64,000 nt of DNA from Microbacterium sp. NIBRBAC000506063 (lineage in GTDB: Bacteria; Actinomycetota; Actinomycetes; Actinomycetales; Microbacteriaceae), in assembly GCF_017968845.1 (NCBI RefSeq), contig NZ_CP072876.1, positions 372,001-436,000 of the forward strand, written 5' to 3'. Of this stretch, positions 40,250 through 49,932 are shown piece by piece. Position 1 is the stretch's first letter, and every line of letters starts with the position of its first letter. Position numbers and translations under genes: made by a program. The notes below the pieces were generated by a model. That model ran no database searches, had not been told where the DNA came from, and saw only the letters and a program-made list of their open reading frames with translations.

Positions 40250-43200
40250 TAATGCGGGGGCACGTCTCGCCGCATCCGCTCGTCGTTGGGGCCCGCGGCT
40301 CCCGGGGCGGGTGAGGAGAGCTCGTCGTCCGCCCCTTCGTCCGCGGGCACGGGCTCGGGAGTCGTCCCGGGCGCCGGCGTCAGCTGTGCGCGACGGCGCC
40401 CAGGAACACGGACGATACGCTGCTGCCGATCACTGCTGGTCACGAGGATCGATGATATCGAGCGGCTCCGTGTCCGTGTCGGCGCGCGGCGTCTCCTCGG
40501 CGATGCCGAGGACCACCGCGATGCGCGAGGCGACCGTCGCGGGGTCGCTGTACAGATCGAAGGCGTGCACGCGCACGTAGTGCCAGCCGAGGCGCCGCAG
40601 CACGAGCGGACGCAGCCGCAACGACTCGCGCAGCGACTCGCCATGCGCCTCCGGAACCGACTCGATCACGACCGCCTTGCCCTGATACTGAGCCACCAGC
40701 GGCAGAAGACCCCGGTAGTCGACGTCGACCGAGGCGCCGAGGCGTCGCAGTTCGCGGGCGAGGACGAGCGTCAGGGGGTCGGCGAGATCCTCGAGGCGCG
40801 GCTCGCGACCCCGGGCGGCCAGGTTCCCCAGGATCGACATGAGCGTCGCCGCGCCGTGCTCCAGACGACCGTCGTCGAAGGAGGTCGGGCGGATCGAGGA
40901 GACGAGCACCATCGAGCGACGGGCGCGCGTCATCGCGACGGTGAGCAGCCGCTCGCCGTCGGGCAGGGACAGGTCGCCGAAGTCGCTGAGCACGCGGCCG
41001 TGCTTGGTGAGGCCGTAGCCCAGGGAGAAGATCACGCGGTCCCGGCTCTCGGCGACCGACTCCTCCAGTGTGAGCACCGCGAAGGGCTCGGCGGTGTCGC
41101 GGTTCACGAACGCCGCGACATCCGATCGTCCGGCGAAGGCGGAGGTGACCGCGGCGAGCACGCGCTTGGCATGACGCTCGCTGGCCGTGACGACCATGAG
41201 CGACTCGGCAGGACGGTTCACCGCGTGCTCCACGACGAGCGTCACGACGCGGGCGACCTCGGCATCCGGGCTCTCCACCGCGCCGGTCACCGGGTCGGGC
41301 GTGCCGACGCCGCCCTCGACGTAGTCGACCGTGAGGCTGCCGCGGCCGAGGTAGGAGCCCGCCCAGGGCAGCGAGACGATCTCGCCGTCGTAGAAGGCGT
41401 CGTTGATGAGCTCGGCGAGATCCTCGCCGCCGGCCCGGTAACTGCGTGTGAGCGTCATGACCGGCAGGAGCTCGGCGAGACGCTCGAACACCGGCATCTC
41501 GTCGAACTCGACCTCCGGCTCCCACTCCTCGCCCGGATCGATCGACAGGTCGAAGGGAGACGGGCGCTGCGTCACGGGGTCGCCGAAGGCGACGACCTGG
41601 TGGGCGCGGCGGATCGCCGGAGCCGCCTCGGCGAGGTTGATGGCGGCGGCGTCCGCGAGCAGCACGGTGTCGAAATGCACGGAGTCGGGGATCTCCGGCA
41701 CCTGGTACGGGGAGGCGATCCAGACGGGCGCGAGGGCCGCCACGAGGGTGGGGGCCGCGGAGACGATCTCTGCGGTCGTCGGATGCCCCTGGGTGAGCGC
41801 CCCCGCAGGTTCTGGGTCTCCTCCGGCGCATCGACGATCGCGATGCGCCACTGCCCGGCCAGCTGCCAGGCCAGGAGCTTGCCGGCCGCGGCGGCGTGCG
41901 CCTCGTCAACGAGGCGGAAGTCGCGCTCGAGCCGGTCGACGATGGCCGTGTTCGCGCCCAGGAGCGCACGATCCTCCTGCAGGACGTGCTCCAGGAGCGA
42001 CTGCCACCAGGCGAACTCCAGCTCGTCGGCGACGCGCTCCTCGGCGACATGCCGCGTGGACAGCTCGGTCAGCAGCGGCTCCAGGCCCCACTCCGCGAGG
42101 CGTCCGCGCAGCGTCGCGCGCTCGACGAGATTGTCGAAGACCGCCGACTTGGCGGCGAGGCCGGCGAGCGTGCGCACGAGCCTCTCGACGGGAAGGTTCG
42201 ACAGCTTCTCCTTGCGCCCCAGCGCCGTGTCGAGATCGGCCAGCTCCGCGTCCACGCGCTGCCAAGCGACCTGGAGGTCGCCCAGCCCCAGCGGCACCTC
42301 GGGCACGACGCCCTCGGCGACGTAGCGTCGCCATTCGTCACGCTGACGCTGGATCCGCGTGAGCGCGTCGTACATGTCGGCGATGTGCACGCCGGGACGC
42401 ACGTACTCCTTGGACAGGCGGCGCAGCCGCCGGCGGTTCGCCGCCGACATCGCGGGAACATCGCGACGGGGGCCGTGCGCGGCGATCAGCTCGCCGAGCG
42501 GCCGCTCGTACACCGTGGGGCTGAAGCGATCCAGCGAATCGCGGATCCCCTGCAGTAGACGGAGGTAGTCGCCGAGCTCGCCGATCGTGGCGAAGGGCCG
42601 CATGTGGGTCTGGGCGACGAGCGCATAGCCCCGCTCCAGAAGAGCGGGCACGCTGGTCCTGTGCAGGCGCGCGGCCAGCGCGTGGGCGGAGCGGGCGTCC
42701 TCCGTCGTGGCGAACGTCACGCCGTACCAGGGGAATCGTCCGGCCCGAAGCGGAACTCCCCCAGGCGCGCGGCCTGCGTGAGCACCTCGGCGGCCTCGCC
42801 GCGTGCGCCGGCCAGCCGTTCCAGCGAGCGGAGGCTGAGCCGGGCGGTCGTCGACGGCGGGGACGGCAGCGCCGCCAGTCGGGTCAGTTCGCGGACGGCG
42901 TCCAGCACCGAGGCGCCGAGGCCCGGCCTCGTGAGCGTCACGGCCGAGCGATAGTCGCGGAGCACCGTGCGCAGCCGCACGAGGGCATCGTCGACCTCGG
43001 CGAGCGCGGGCGCCGTCGCCTTCTCGTTGCGGCTGATCCCGCGGATCAGATCCTGTCGGATGCTGCCGGGCGAGACCGCCATCCCGCCCAGACCGATGCC
43101 GGCGAGGCGGTGGCGCACGCCGTCGAGAGTCGAACGCCGGGTGGAGACGACCAGGACCCGGCGTCCTGCGCGCACGAGGTCGCCGAGTGCGTTGATGACC

Positions 43201-44149
43201 GTCTGGGTGCCCCCCGTACCGGGGAGCGTCTTCACGACGACGGAGTGCCCTGCCGCGATGCGCGAGAGCACCTCCTCCTGCTCGTCGTCGGCGTCCAGGA
43301 GACGGTTGTCGGATGCCGGCGAGCGGTCGTCGGGGCTCGTGATCTCCGGGACGGGTCGCTCCGCCGTGACCTGCTCGAGGTCGTCCACGTGCCCGGCGAG
43401 GGCGTTGCAGACGGGGTGATCGAGGGTGCGGATGTCGTCGGCCATCGTCTGCCCGACATCGGCGAAGGTCGAGATGACCAGGCGCGGCCGCACCGCGAAG
43501 GTGTCGACGTCGCGGGTCGCGGCGCGCAGGCTGTCGATGACCGGCTGGGGCTGGAAGATCCCGCCGTCGTAGGCCAGCGCGGCAAGCGCATGGGCGTCGA
43601 TCATGAGCCCGAAGTGCTCGGCGACCAGCCGCACGAGCTCACTGTTGACCGTGAAGGATCCCTGCAGCTTGAGCTCGAAATCGGAGTGGTGGCGTCGGAT
43701 CGCGAGGGTCGCAGCAGCACGGGCGCGCTGAAGTCGGCACCGCCGATCCGCCAGCTGGCCAGGCCCACCGCCAGATGCACGGCGTCGATGCCGCGGATCG
43801 TGCGCAGCTCGCTCTGTTTGGCCGTGATGCGCTCCGCCGCGAGCCGCGCGGTGCGCCGCCCGACCTCATCGCGGAAGAGGTTCGACAGCAGCGTCGACTT
43901 CCCGGTGATGAACTGCGGGATGCTGCCGGGATGCGCGCGCGAGATGTCGATGCCCGACTCCGGGGTGTCGCGGAACATCACCAGCGGCGACGGGCCGCCC
44001 AGGTCCGCCGCCTGGGCCTGCAATCGCGTGCGTGCTGCGTCGGCCACATGTGCGATGTTCATCCCCGTTCCGGTCGTGGCGAGATCGCCGAAGGTCACCG
44101 GAGAGGACGTCGACTCCTCGTCCGCCAGAGATCCTTCACGTCGCCACAC
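40246..44149 (-). CDS. Large DNA2/NAM7-type helicase with DUF4011/DUF559-like parts (several frameshifts)
   Basis: Superfamily 1 helicase-like protein of about 1300 residues. N-terminal DUF4011-like part (FITGKSTLLSNLFRDEVGRR), Walker A in KTLPGTGGTQTVINALG, helicase motifs in FDTVLLADAAAINL, VVAFGDPVTQRPSPF, SYRAGGEDLAELIN and VAMTRARRSM, then a C-terminal PD-(D/E)xK-like segment (DYRGLLPLVAQYQGKAVVIESVPEAHGESLRES). Breaks near 43690, 42725, 41805; the C-terminal tail ending NDERMRRDVPPHY is in yet another frame after 40432. GTG at 44149 is one of several possible starts (also 44098 and 44062). Confidence 0.8.
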
Positions 44150-44307
44150 AAGTGAAGCGTAGGCTTGCGGGACGGCAGGCGGCCGTAGGCGGGGCGGGTT
44201 TCACGGGATTCGTCGACTTCTTCTGCACCGATCAGGGATTGTGTGAAGTTGTTCACGAAGGCGTCGGATGCCGTCCGCGGGGTCGCCCCGACCAGCAGGA
44301 TGGCCGC

Positions 44308-44841
44308 ATGACCTACCGATACGACTTCGTCCCCACTCCCTTCGGCGATGCCCTCGCCGTCTTCTCCGACGACGGGATCGTCCGCTTCGACCTCTCCGAG
44401 GCCGAGGACCCGACGGTCCCCTGGCTGCTCGAGAGCGTCGCCCTCTCGCTGGGCGCGATGCCCGAGCCCGATGCCGGCGCCGCCGACGAACTCGCCCACC
44501 TCGTCGCCGAGTACTTCGAGGGCCTGCCGATCGACTTCCGCGAGCACGTCGCGTTCGACTGGCGGCTGGCGACCGGCTTCTCCGGCGACGCGCTGCGCGC
44601 GATCGCGGACATCCCCTTCGGTGAGACGATGAGCTACGGCGAGGTCGCGATCCGGGCCGGACGCCCGCGCGCCGCCAGGGCGGTGGGCACGGCGTGCCGG
44701 CTGACCCCCTTCTCGGTGATCGTGCCCGTGCACCGTGTGGTCCGCTCCGACGGCTCGGTCGGCCAGTACGGCGCCTATCCGGAGCGCAAGCGGTACCTCA
44801 TCGATCTCGAGCGGGAGGCGGCGCGTGCAATGGTAGATTGA
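44308..44841 (+). CDS. Ogt/MGMT-family alkyltransferase-like protein lacking the catalytic Cys
   Basis: Intact, 177 residues, with the Ogt N-terminal domain and the DNA-binding domain (IPFGETMSYGEVAIRAGRPRAARAVGTACR, including the Arg finger). The active-site motif PCHRV reads PVHRV with Val141, and the usual hinge Asn before Pro-Phe is Thr133. It therefore should bind O6-alkylguanine DNA but not accept the alkyl group, like the ATL proteins that signal to nucleotide-excision repair, which carry Trp here. Confidence 0.8.
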   Translation: MTYRYDFVPTPFGDALAVFSDDGIVRFDLSEAEDPTVPWLLESVALSLGAMPEPDAGAADELAHLVAEYFEGLPIDFREHVAFDWRLATGFSGDALRAIADIPFGETMSYGEVAIRAGRPRAARAVGTACRLTPFSVIVPVHRVVRSDGSVGQYGAYPERKRYLIDLEREAARAMVD

Positions 44842-44883
44842 CGCGCACAGGCGTGAGCCCGCCCGCCCTCGGAAGCAGATCCC

Positions 44884-45731
44884 GTGACGACCGTGAAGCC
44901 CCTCGACGACGAGACGCAGCTCGTCGATCAGGCCGTGCGCGAACTCGCCCGGCGCACGCGCTTCCCCGTCGCCTTCGGCGGGCTCCTCGACGGCGGCGAG
45001 GTCGACGTCACCAGCATCGTCGGCACGCGCACGCGCAGCCTGGAGGGTCTGCGCGTCCGGCTCCAGCGCGGCCTCGGCGGCAAGGCCATGACCGAGCGGC
45101 GCCCGCGGATGACGACCGACTACCGCACCTCGCAGCAGATCACGCACGACTACGACGGCTTCGTGCTGGGTGAAGGGCTGGGCGCGCTCCTGGCCGTCCC
45201 CATCGTCGTGGAGGGTCGCTCCCGCGGCGTGCTCTACGCCGGCGCGTGGGCCGAGCGGCCTCTGGACGGCGTCTCCGCGGCACCGGCCGTCGAGGTCGCA
45301 CAGGACATCGCGACCGAGCTCCGCGTGCGCGACGAGGTCGCCAGACGGCTGCACGAGATCGTCTCACCGGTGCTGTCGACTCCGCACCGGGAAGGGCTGA
45401 GAGAGAGCTTCGCAGAGCTGCGCAGCATCGCCTCCGACGTCACCGACGACACCCTGCGGGCGCGCCTGGCAGCCGTCGAGCAGCGGCTGCTGTCGCTCTC
45501 CGGCGGGGCCGAGTCCTCGGAGGCAGGAGAGACCGGCATCCGTCTCTCGCCGCGTGAGACCGATGTGCTCGCCTGCGCCGCCGTCGGTGCCACGAACGCC
45601 GAGATCGCTGCGCAGCTGGGCCTGCGCGACGGCACGATCAAGGCCTACCTCTCCAGCGCCATGGCCAAGCTCGGCGTCTCGACCCGACATGCGGCCGTGA
45701 CGCAGGCACGACGGCAGGACTCCTGCCCTGA
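44884..45731 (+). CDS. GAF-domain LuxR-type transcriptional regulator (frameshifted at the very end)
   Basis: About 282 residues. A GAF-like sensory domain (DQAVRELARRTRFPVAFGGLLDGG ... LLAVPIVVEGRSRGVLYAG) is followed by a coiled-coil linker and a C-terminal LuxR HTH (LSPRETDVLACAAVGATNAEIAAQLGLRDGTIKAYLSSAMAKLG). A G is missing at about 45717 (GGCAGGACTCC); with it the protein ends RRQGLLP and stops at 45731. Without repair the frame runs on into the next genes. No partner histidine kinase is nearby. Confidence 0.8.
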
Positions 45732-45781
45732 GAACGCACAGGGCGCATTGTTAGACTTCTTCCCGATCGCAGAATTGCGGT

Positions 45782-45824
45782 CCCGGACGAGGCAGGCCAG
45801 TACCCGGAAATTGACGACTGGTCC
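45782..45824 (+). ncRNA. Guanidine-III riboswitch (ykkC-III, mini-ykkC relative)
   Basis: CCCGGACGAGG ... GTACCCGG ... GACGACTGGTCC matches the guanidine-III aptamer: CCGG pairs with CCGG, and GGCCAGT pairs with ACTGGTC (one G-U) to form the pseudoknot. It ends just before the ribosome-binding GAAAGGA of the Gdx/SugE exporter, so ligand would free or block translation. The partner gene supports the call strongly. Confidence 0.85.
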
Positions 45825-45838
45825 GAAAGGACCGCATC

Positions 45839-46165
45839 ATGTCGTGGATCATTCTCATCGCATCGGGTGTTTTCGAGGCCGTGTGGGCGACAGCCCTGGG
45901 AAAGTCCGACGGGCTGACGAAGCTCTGGCCGAGCATCGTCTTCTTCGGCGCCCTCGCCGTCTCCATGTTCGGGCTCGCCTGGGCGATGAAGGACATCCCC
46001 ACCGGCACCGCCTATGCCGTCTGGGTCGGCGTGGGCGCCTCGCTCACGGTGATCTGGGCGATGATCACCGGCGACACGGATATCTCCTGGGTGCGCATTC
46101 TGCTGCTTATGGGACTTATCGGCTGCATTGTCGGGCTGAAACTCGTCGACGGCGACGCGCACTGA
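45839..46165 (+). CDS. SMR-family guanidinium exporter (Gdx/SugE type)
   Basis: Intact, 108 residues, four helices. The key motif GVFEAVWATALGKSDG contains the essential Glu13 and the ALGKS signature of the Gdx/SugE subfamily, as opposed to EmrE; GTAYAVWVGVGASLTVIW follows. It exports guanidinium ions by proton antiport and is placed behind a guanidine-III riboswitch, so both point to guanidine detoxification. Confidence 0.9.
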   Translation: MSWIILIASGVFEAVWATALGKSDGLTKLWPSIVFFGALAVSMFGLAWAMKDIPTGTAYAVWVGVGASLTVIWAMITGDTDISWVRILLLMGLIGCIVGLKLVDGDAH

Positions 46166-46213
46166 ATTCGCCTTTCCCTTTCGGGCCCCGCGTGAACACA
46201 ATAGGCTGTCGAT

Positions 46214-46557
46214 ATGGCAAAGCGGATTGTGCACCAATTGATCGACGATATCGACGGCACCGTGCTCGGCGACGGGAGGGCGAGACGATCCGCTTCTCCC
46301 TCGACGGCACCGCCTATGAGATCGACCTGAGCAGCGCCAACGCCGACGCCCTGCGTTCCGCGGTGCGCCCCTACATCGACGCCGGGCGCAGGGTGAGCGC
46401 CGCGGCATCCGGCTCCGCCGCACAGCGCAAGCGCGCCTCCCGTTCGCCCGAGACGGCGCGCATCCGGGCGTGGGCGGCCGAGAACGGCCACACGGTCTCC
46501 GAGCGCGGCCGCGTGCCGGCCCCGATCGTCGAGGCGTATCGGGCGGCGCACTCCTGA
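46214..46557 (+). CDS. lsr2: Lsr2 nucleoid-associated protein (frameshifted)
   Basis: H-NS-like silencer of AT-rich DNA. N-terminal oligomerisation part MAKRIVHQLIDDIDGTVL, then after a missing G near 46270 (GACGGGAGGGCG) EGETIRFSLDGTAYEIDLSSANADALRSAVRPYIDAGRR. The C-terminal DNA-binding domain RIRAWAAENGHTVSERGRVP carries the RGR AT-hook-like clamp. Repaired length about 115. Confidence 0.92.
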
Positions 46558-46591
46558 GGTCCGTCACGAACGACAGGGGTACACTCTCCCA

Positions 46592-48780
46592 GTGACCGCG
46601 CCGACTCCTGATTCGCCCGCCCTCCGGAGGACGAGACGGCGCTCACCCGGCGTCACCCGCCTGATCCGCGTCCTGCTCCCCGCCGCCCTCATCCTCGCGT
46701 GGCTCACCGGAGCGGCCATCGGCGGACCCTACTTCGGCAAGGTGAGCGAGGTCGCCTCCAACGATCAGACCACCTATCTGCCCGACTCCGCCGATGCGAC
46801 GGCCGTGCAGCGCCTGCTCAGTGAGTTCACCGAGTCCGACGACATCCCGGCGATCGTCGTGTTCACGAGCGAGAGCGAGCTCGGCGAAGAGCAGCTCACG
46901 GCGATCTCGGATGCCGTGGCATCCACCGTCGACATCCCGGGCGTCGGCGACGCCGTCTCCCCTGCCCTGCCCTCGGAGGACGGGCTCGCCGTGCAGGCGT
47001 TCGTCCCGATCTCCTCAGACGCCGGTCTCACCGACACCGTCGAGGAGCTGAGCGCGCAGCTGCGCGCCGCGGCGCCCGCAGGCGTCGCGGTCCATGTCAC
47101 CGGTCCCGCCGGCTTCACCGCGGATCTCGTGGCGGGCTTCGCCGGCATCGACGGACTGCTGCTGGGCGTCGCGCTGCTGGCCGTCCTCGTCATCCTCGTC
47201 GTCGTGTACCGCTCGTTCCTGCTGCCGGTCGTCGTGCTCTCCACGAGCGTGTTCGCCCTCTGCGTCGCACTCCTGACGGTGTGGTGGCTCGCCAAGGCGG
47301 AGATCCTGCTGCTGAGCGGGCAGACGCAGGGCATCCTCTTCATCCTCGTGATCGGCGCGGCCACCGACTACTCGCTCCTGCTGGTGGCCCGGTTCCGGGA
47401 GGAGCTGCGCATCACCCGCGACAAGGGCGCGGCGGTCATCGGGGCCGTCAAGGGCTCCTTCGAGCCGATCCTCGCCTCCGGCGGCACCGTGATCGCCGGC
47501 CTCATGTGCCTGCTGCTGAGCGATCTGAAGTCGAACAGCTCGCTCGGACCGGTGGCCTCGATCGGCATCCTGTTCGCCATGCTCGCCGCGCTGACGCTGC
47601 TCCCGGCCCTCCTGTTCGCCTTCGGCCGACCGGTGTTCTGGCCCAGACGCCCGCACTTCGAACCGGAGGTCGTGCAGGCGGAGGGAGGGATGCCCGCCAC
47701 GAGTCGCTGGGCGGCACTCGCACGCCTAATCCAGCGCCGCAGCCGCCCCATCTGGATCGCCACGACCGTGGTGCTCCTGATCGGCGCGGCAGGGGTCACC
47801 CAGCTGAACGCCACCGGCGTTCCCCAATCCGAACTCGTCCTCGGCGCTTCGGAGGCCCGCGAGGGGCAGGTCGCCCTCGGCGAGCACTTCCCCGGCGGCT
47901 CGGGAAGCCCGGTCTACGTCGTCGTCGACGAGGAGCGGCTCCAGGATGCCGCGGACGTGCTGCTCGAGAGCACGGGCATCGATTCGGTGGCGGTCGCGGC
48001 ATCCGACTCCCCTCCGGCACGGCCCCGGTCACCGAAGACGGCATCGGCGCGATCGGCCCTCCGGGAACGCCCGCGCCCGACCCCACGACCGTCGACGGTC
48101 AGGTGCTGCTGCAGGGGACACTGTCGGATGCCGCGGATTCGGATGCCGCCGCCGACACGGTCCGCGCGCTGCGCGCCGGCCTCGCCGACGCCGCACCCGG
48201 CGCTCTCGTCGGCGGTGTGACCGCCACGGCGGTCGACACGAACGAGGCGTCCATCCACGACCGGAACCTCATCATCCCGGTCGTGCTGGTGGTCATCCTC
48301 GTGATCCTCATACTGCTGCTGCGCTCGATCCTCGCCCCCGTGCTCCTCATCCTGACCACGGTGCTGTCCTTCGGCACGGCGATGGGCGTGGCCGCTCTCG
48401 TCTTCAACGGGATCTTCGACTTCCCCGGCGCGGACCCGGCCGTACCCCTCTACGGCTTCATCTTCCTGGTGGCGCTGGGCATCGACTACAACATCTTCCT
48501 CATGACACGGGTGCGCGAGGAGGCGCTGCGGCACGGGACGCGCGAGGGCATCCTGCGCGGGCTCACGGTGACCGGCGGGGTGATCACCTCAGCGGGGCTC
48601 GTGCTCGCGGCGACCTTCGCGGCGCTGTCGGTGATCCCGATCCTCTTCCTCGTGCAGATCGCCTTCATCGTCGCCTTCGGCGTGCTGCTGGACACCTTCG
48701 TCGTGCGCTCGCTGCTGGTGCCCGCGCTCGCTCACGACATCGGCCGGCCGGTCTGGTGGCCGGCGCGCGGCATCCGCTGA
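46592..48780 (+). CDS. MMPL-family (RND) transporter (frameshifted)
   Basis: About 730 residues in two homologous halves, each with one helix, a large extracytoplasmic domain and five helices. GAATDYSLLLVARFREEL and LGIDYNIFLMTRVREEAL are the conserved proton-relay helices of MMPL/actinorhodin-exporter proteins. A base is missing near 48012 (GACTCCCCTCCGG). GTG start. It exports lipids or drugs across the envelope; substrate unknown. Confidence 0.87.
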
Positions 48781-48787
48781 CGCGCCC

Positions 48788-49288
48788 TCACTCCCGGAAG
48801 TCGTCCGGGTCGACGTGCTCGAGGAACTCCTTGAACTCGTCCACCCGTGCGTCGGCGTCGACCTCCTCATCGGAGGTCAGCGTGTCGGGGATGCCCGCCT
48901 CGTCCATCACCTCATCGGCCACCCAGAGCGGGGAACCGGTGCGGGAGGCGAGGGCGACGGCATCCGAGGGCCGCGCGTCCACGAGGTGCGCGGCGCCCTC
49001 GGCGTGAAGCGTGATCTCGGCGAAGAAGGTGCCGTCGTCAACGCGCGAGACCTCCGCCCGCGCGACCTCGGCACCGAGGGTGTCCAGAAGGGTGCGCATC
49101 AGGTCGTGCGCGAGCGGCCGCGGCATCTCCGCGCCCTCGATCGCGATGAGGATCGAGGTCGCCTCCTGCGGGCCGATCCAGATCGGCAGGAGCTTCCCCT
49201 CGCCGGGCAGCTCGTCGATCGGCTTGAGGAGGATGACATGCTGACCCGCGGCGTCCATGGCGACCCCGGCCACGCGCACCTGAACCAT
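48788..49288 (-). CDS. DUF151 (bifunctional nuclease domain) protein
   Basis: Intact, 166 residues from ATG at 49288 (MVQVRVAGVAMDAAGQHVILLKP). LPIWIGPQEATSILIAIEG and VDARPSDAVALASRTGSPLWVADEV are hallmark DUF151 segments, and the acidic C-terminus ends HVDPDDFRE. A DNase/RNase activity has been proposed for the family. Convergent with the MMPL transporter. Confidence 0.88.
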   Translation of the reverse strand: MVQVRVAGVAMDAAGQHVILLKPIDELPGEGKLLPIWIGPQEATSILIAIEGAEMPRPLAHDLMRTLLDTLGAEVARAEVSRVDDGTFFAEITLHAEGAAHLVDARPSDAVALASRTGSPLWVADEVMDEAGIPDTLTSDEEVDADARVDEFKEFLEHVDPDDFRE

Positions 49289-49445
49289 GCCGACTCCCTC
49301 CGGTGTGCGGTCACTGCCATCGTAGGCACGTCTCGCCGTCGGCGGTGCGCAACGTTTCTGACACCGCCTGTCGCTGCGCGCGGGAGGTGTGTGAGTTCCA
49401 GTACGCGGAGTCCTGGAATCCACGCAACGTCGTAAAGTTGCCTCG

Positions 49446-49922
<477 letters not shown>

Positions 49923-49932
49923 GCGCCCTGTT

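Noticed and set aside
44884..46557. A single 557-residue protein joining the GAF-LuxR regulator, the Gdx region and Lsr2.
   Set aside because: It arises because one G is missing near 45717 and another near 46270; the middle part overlaps the intact exporter gene and a riboswitch in a meaningless frame.
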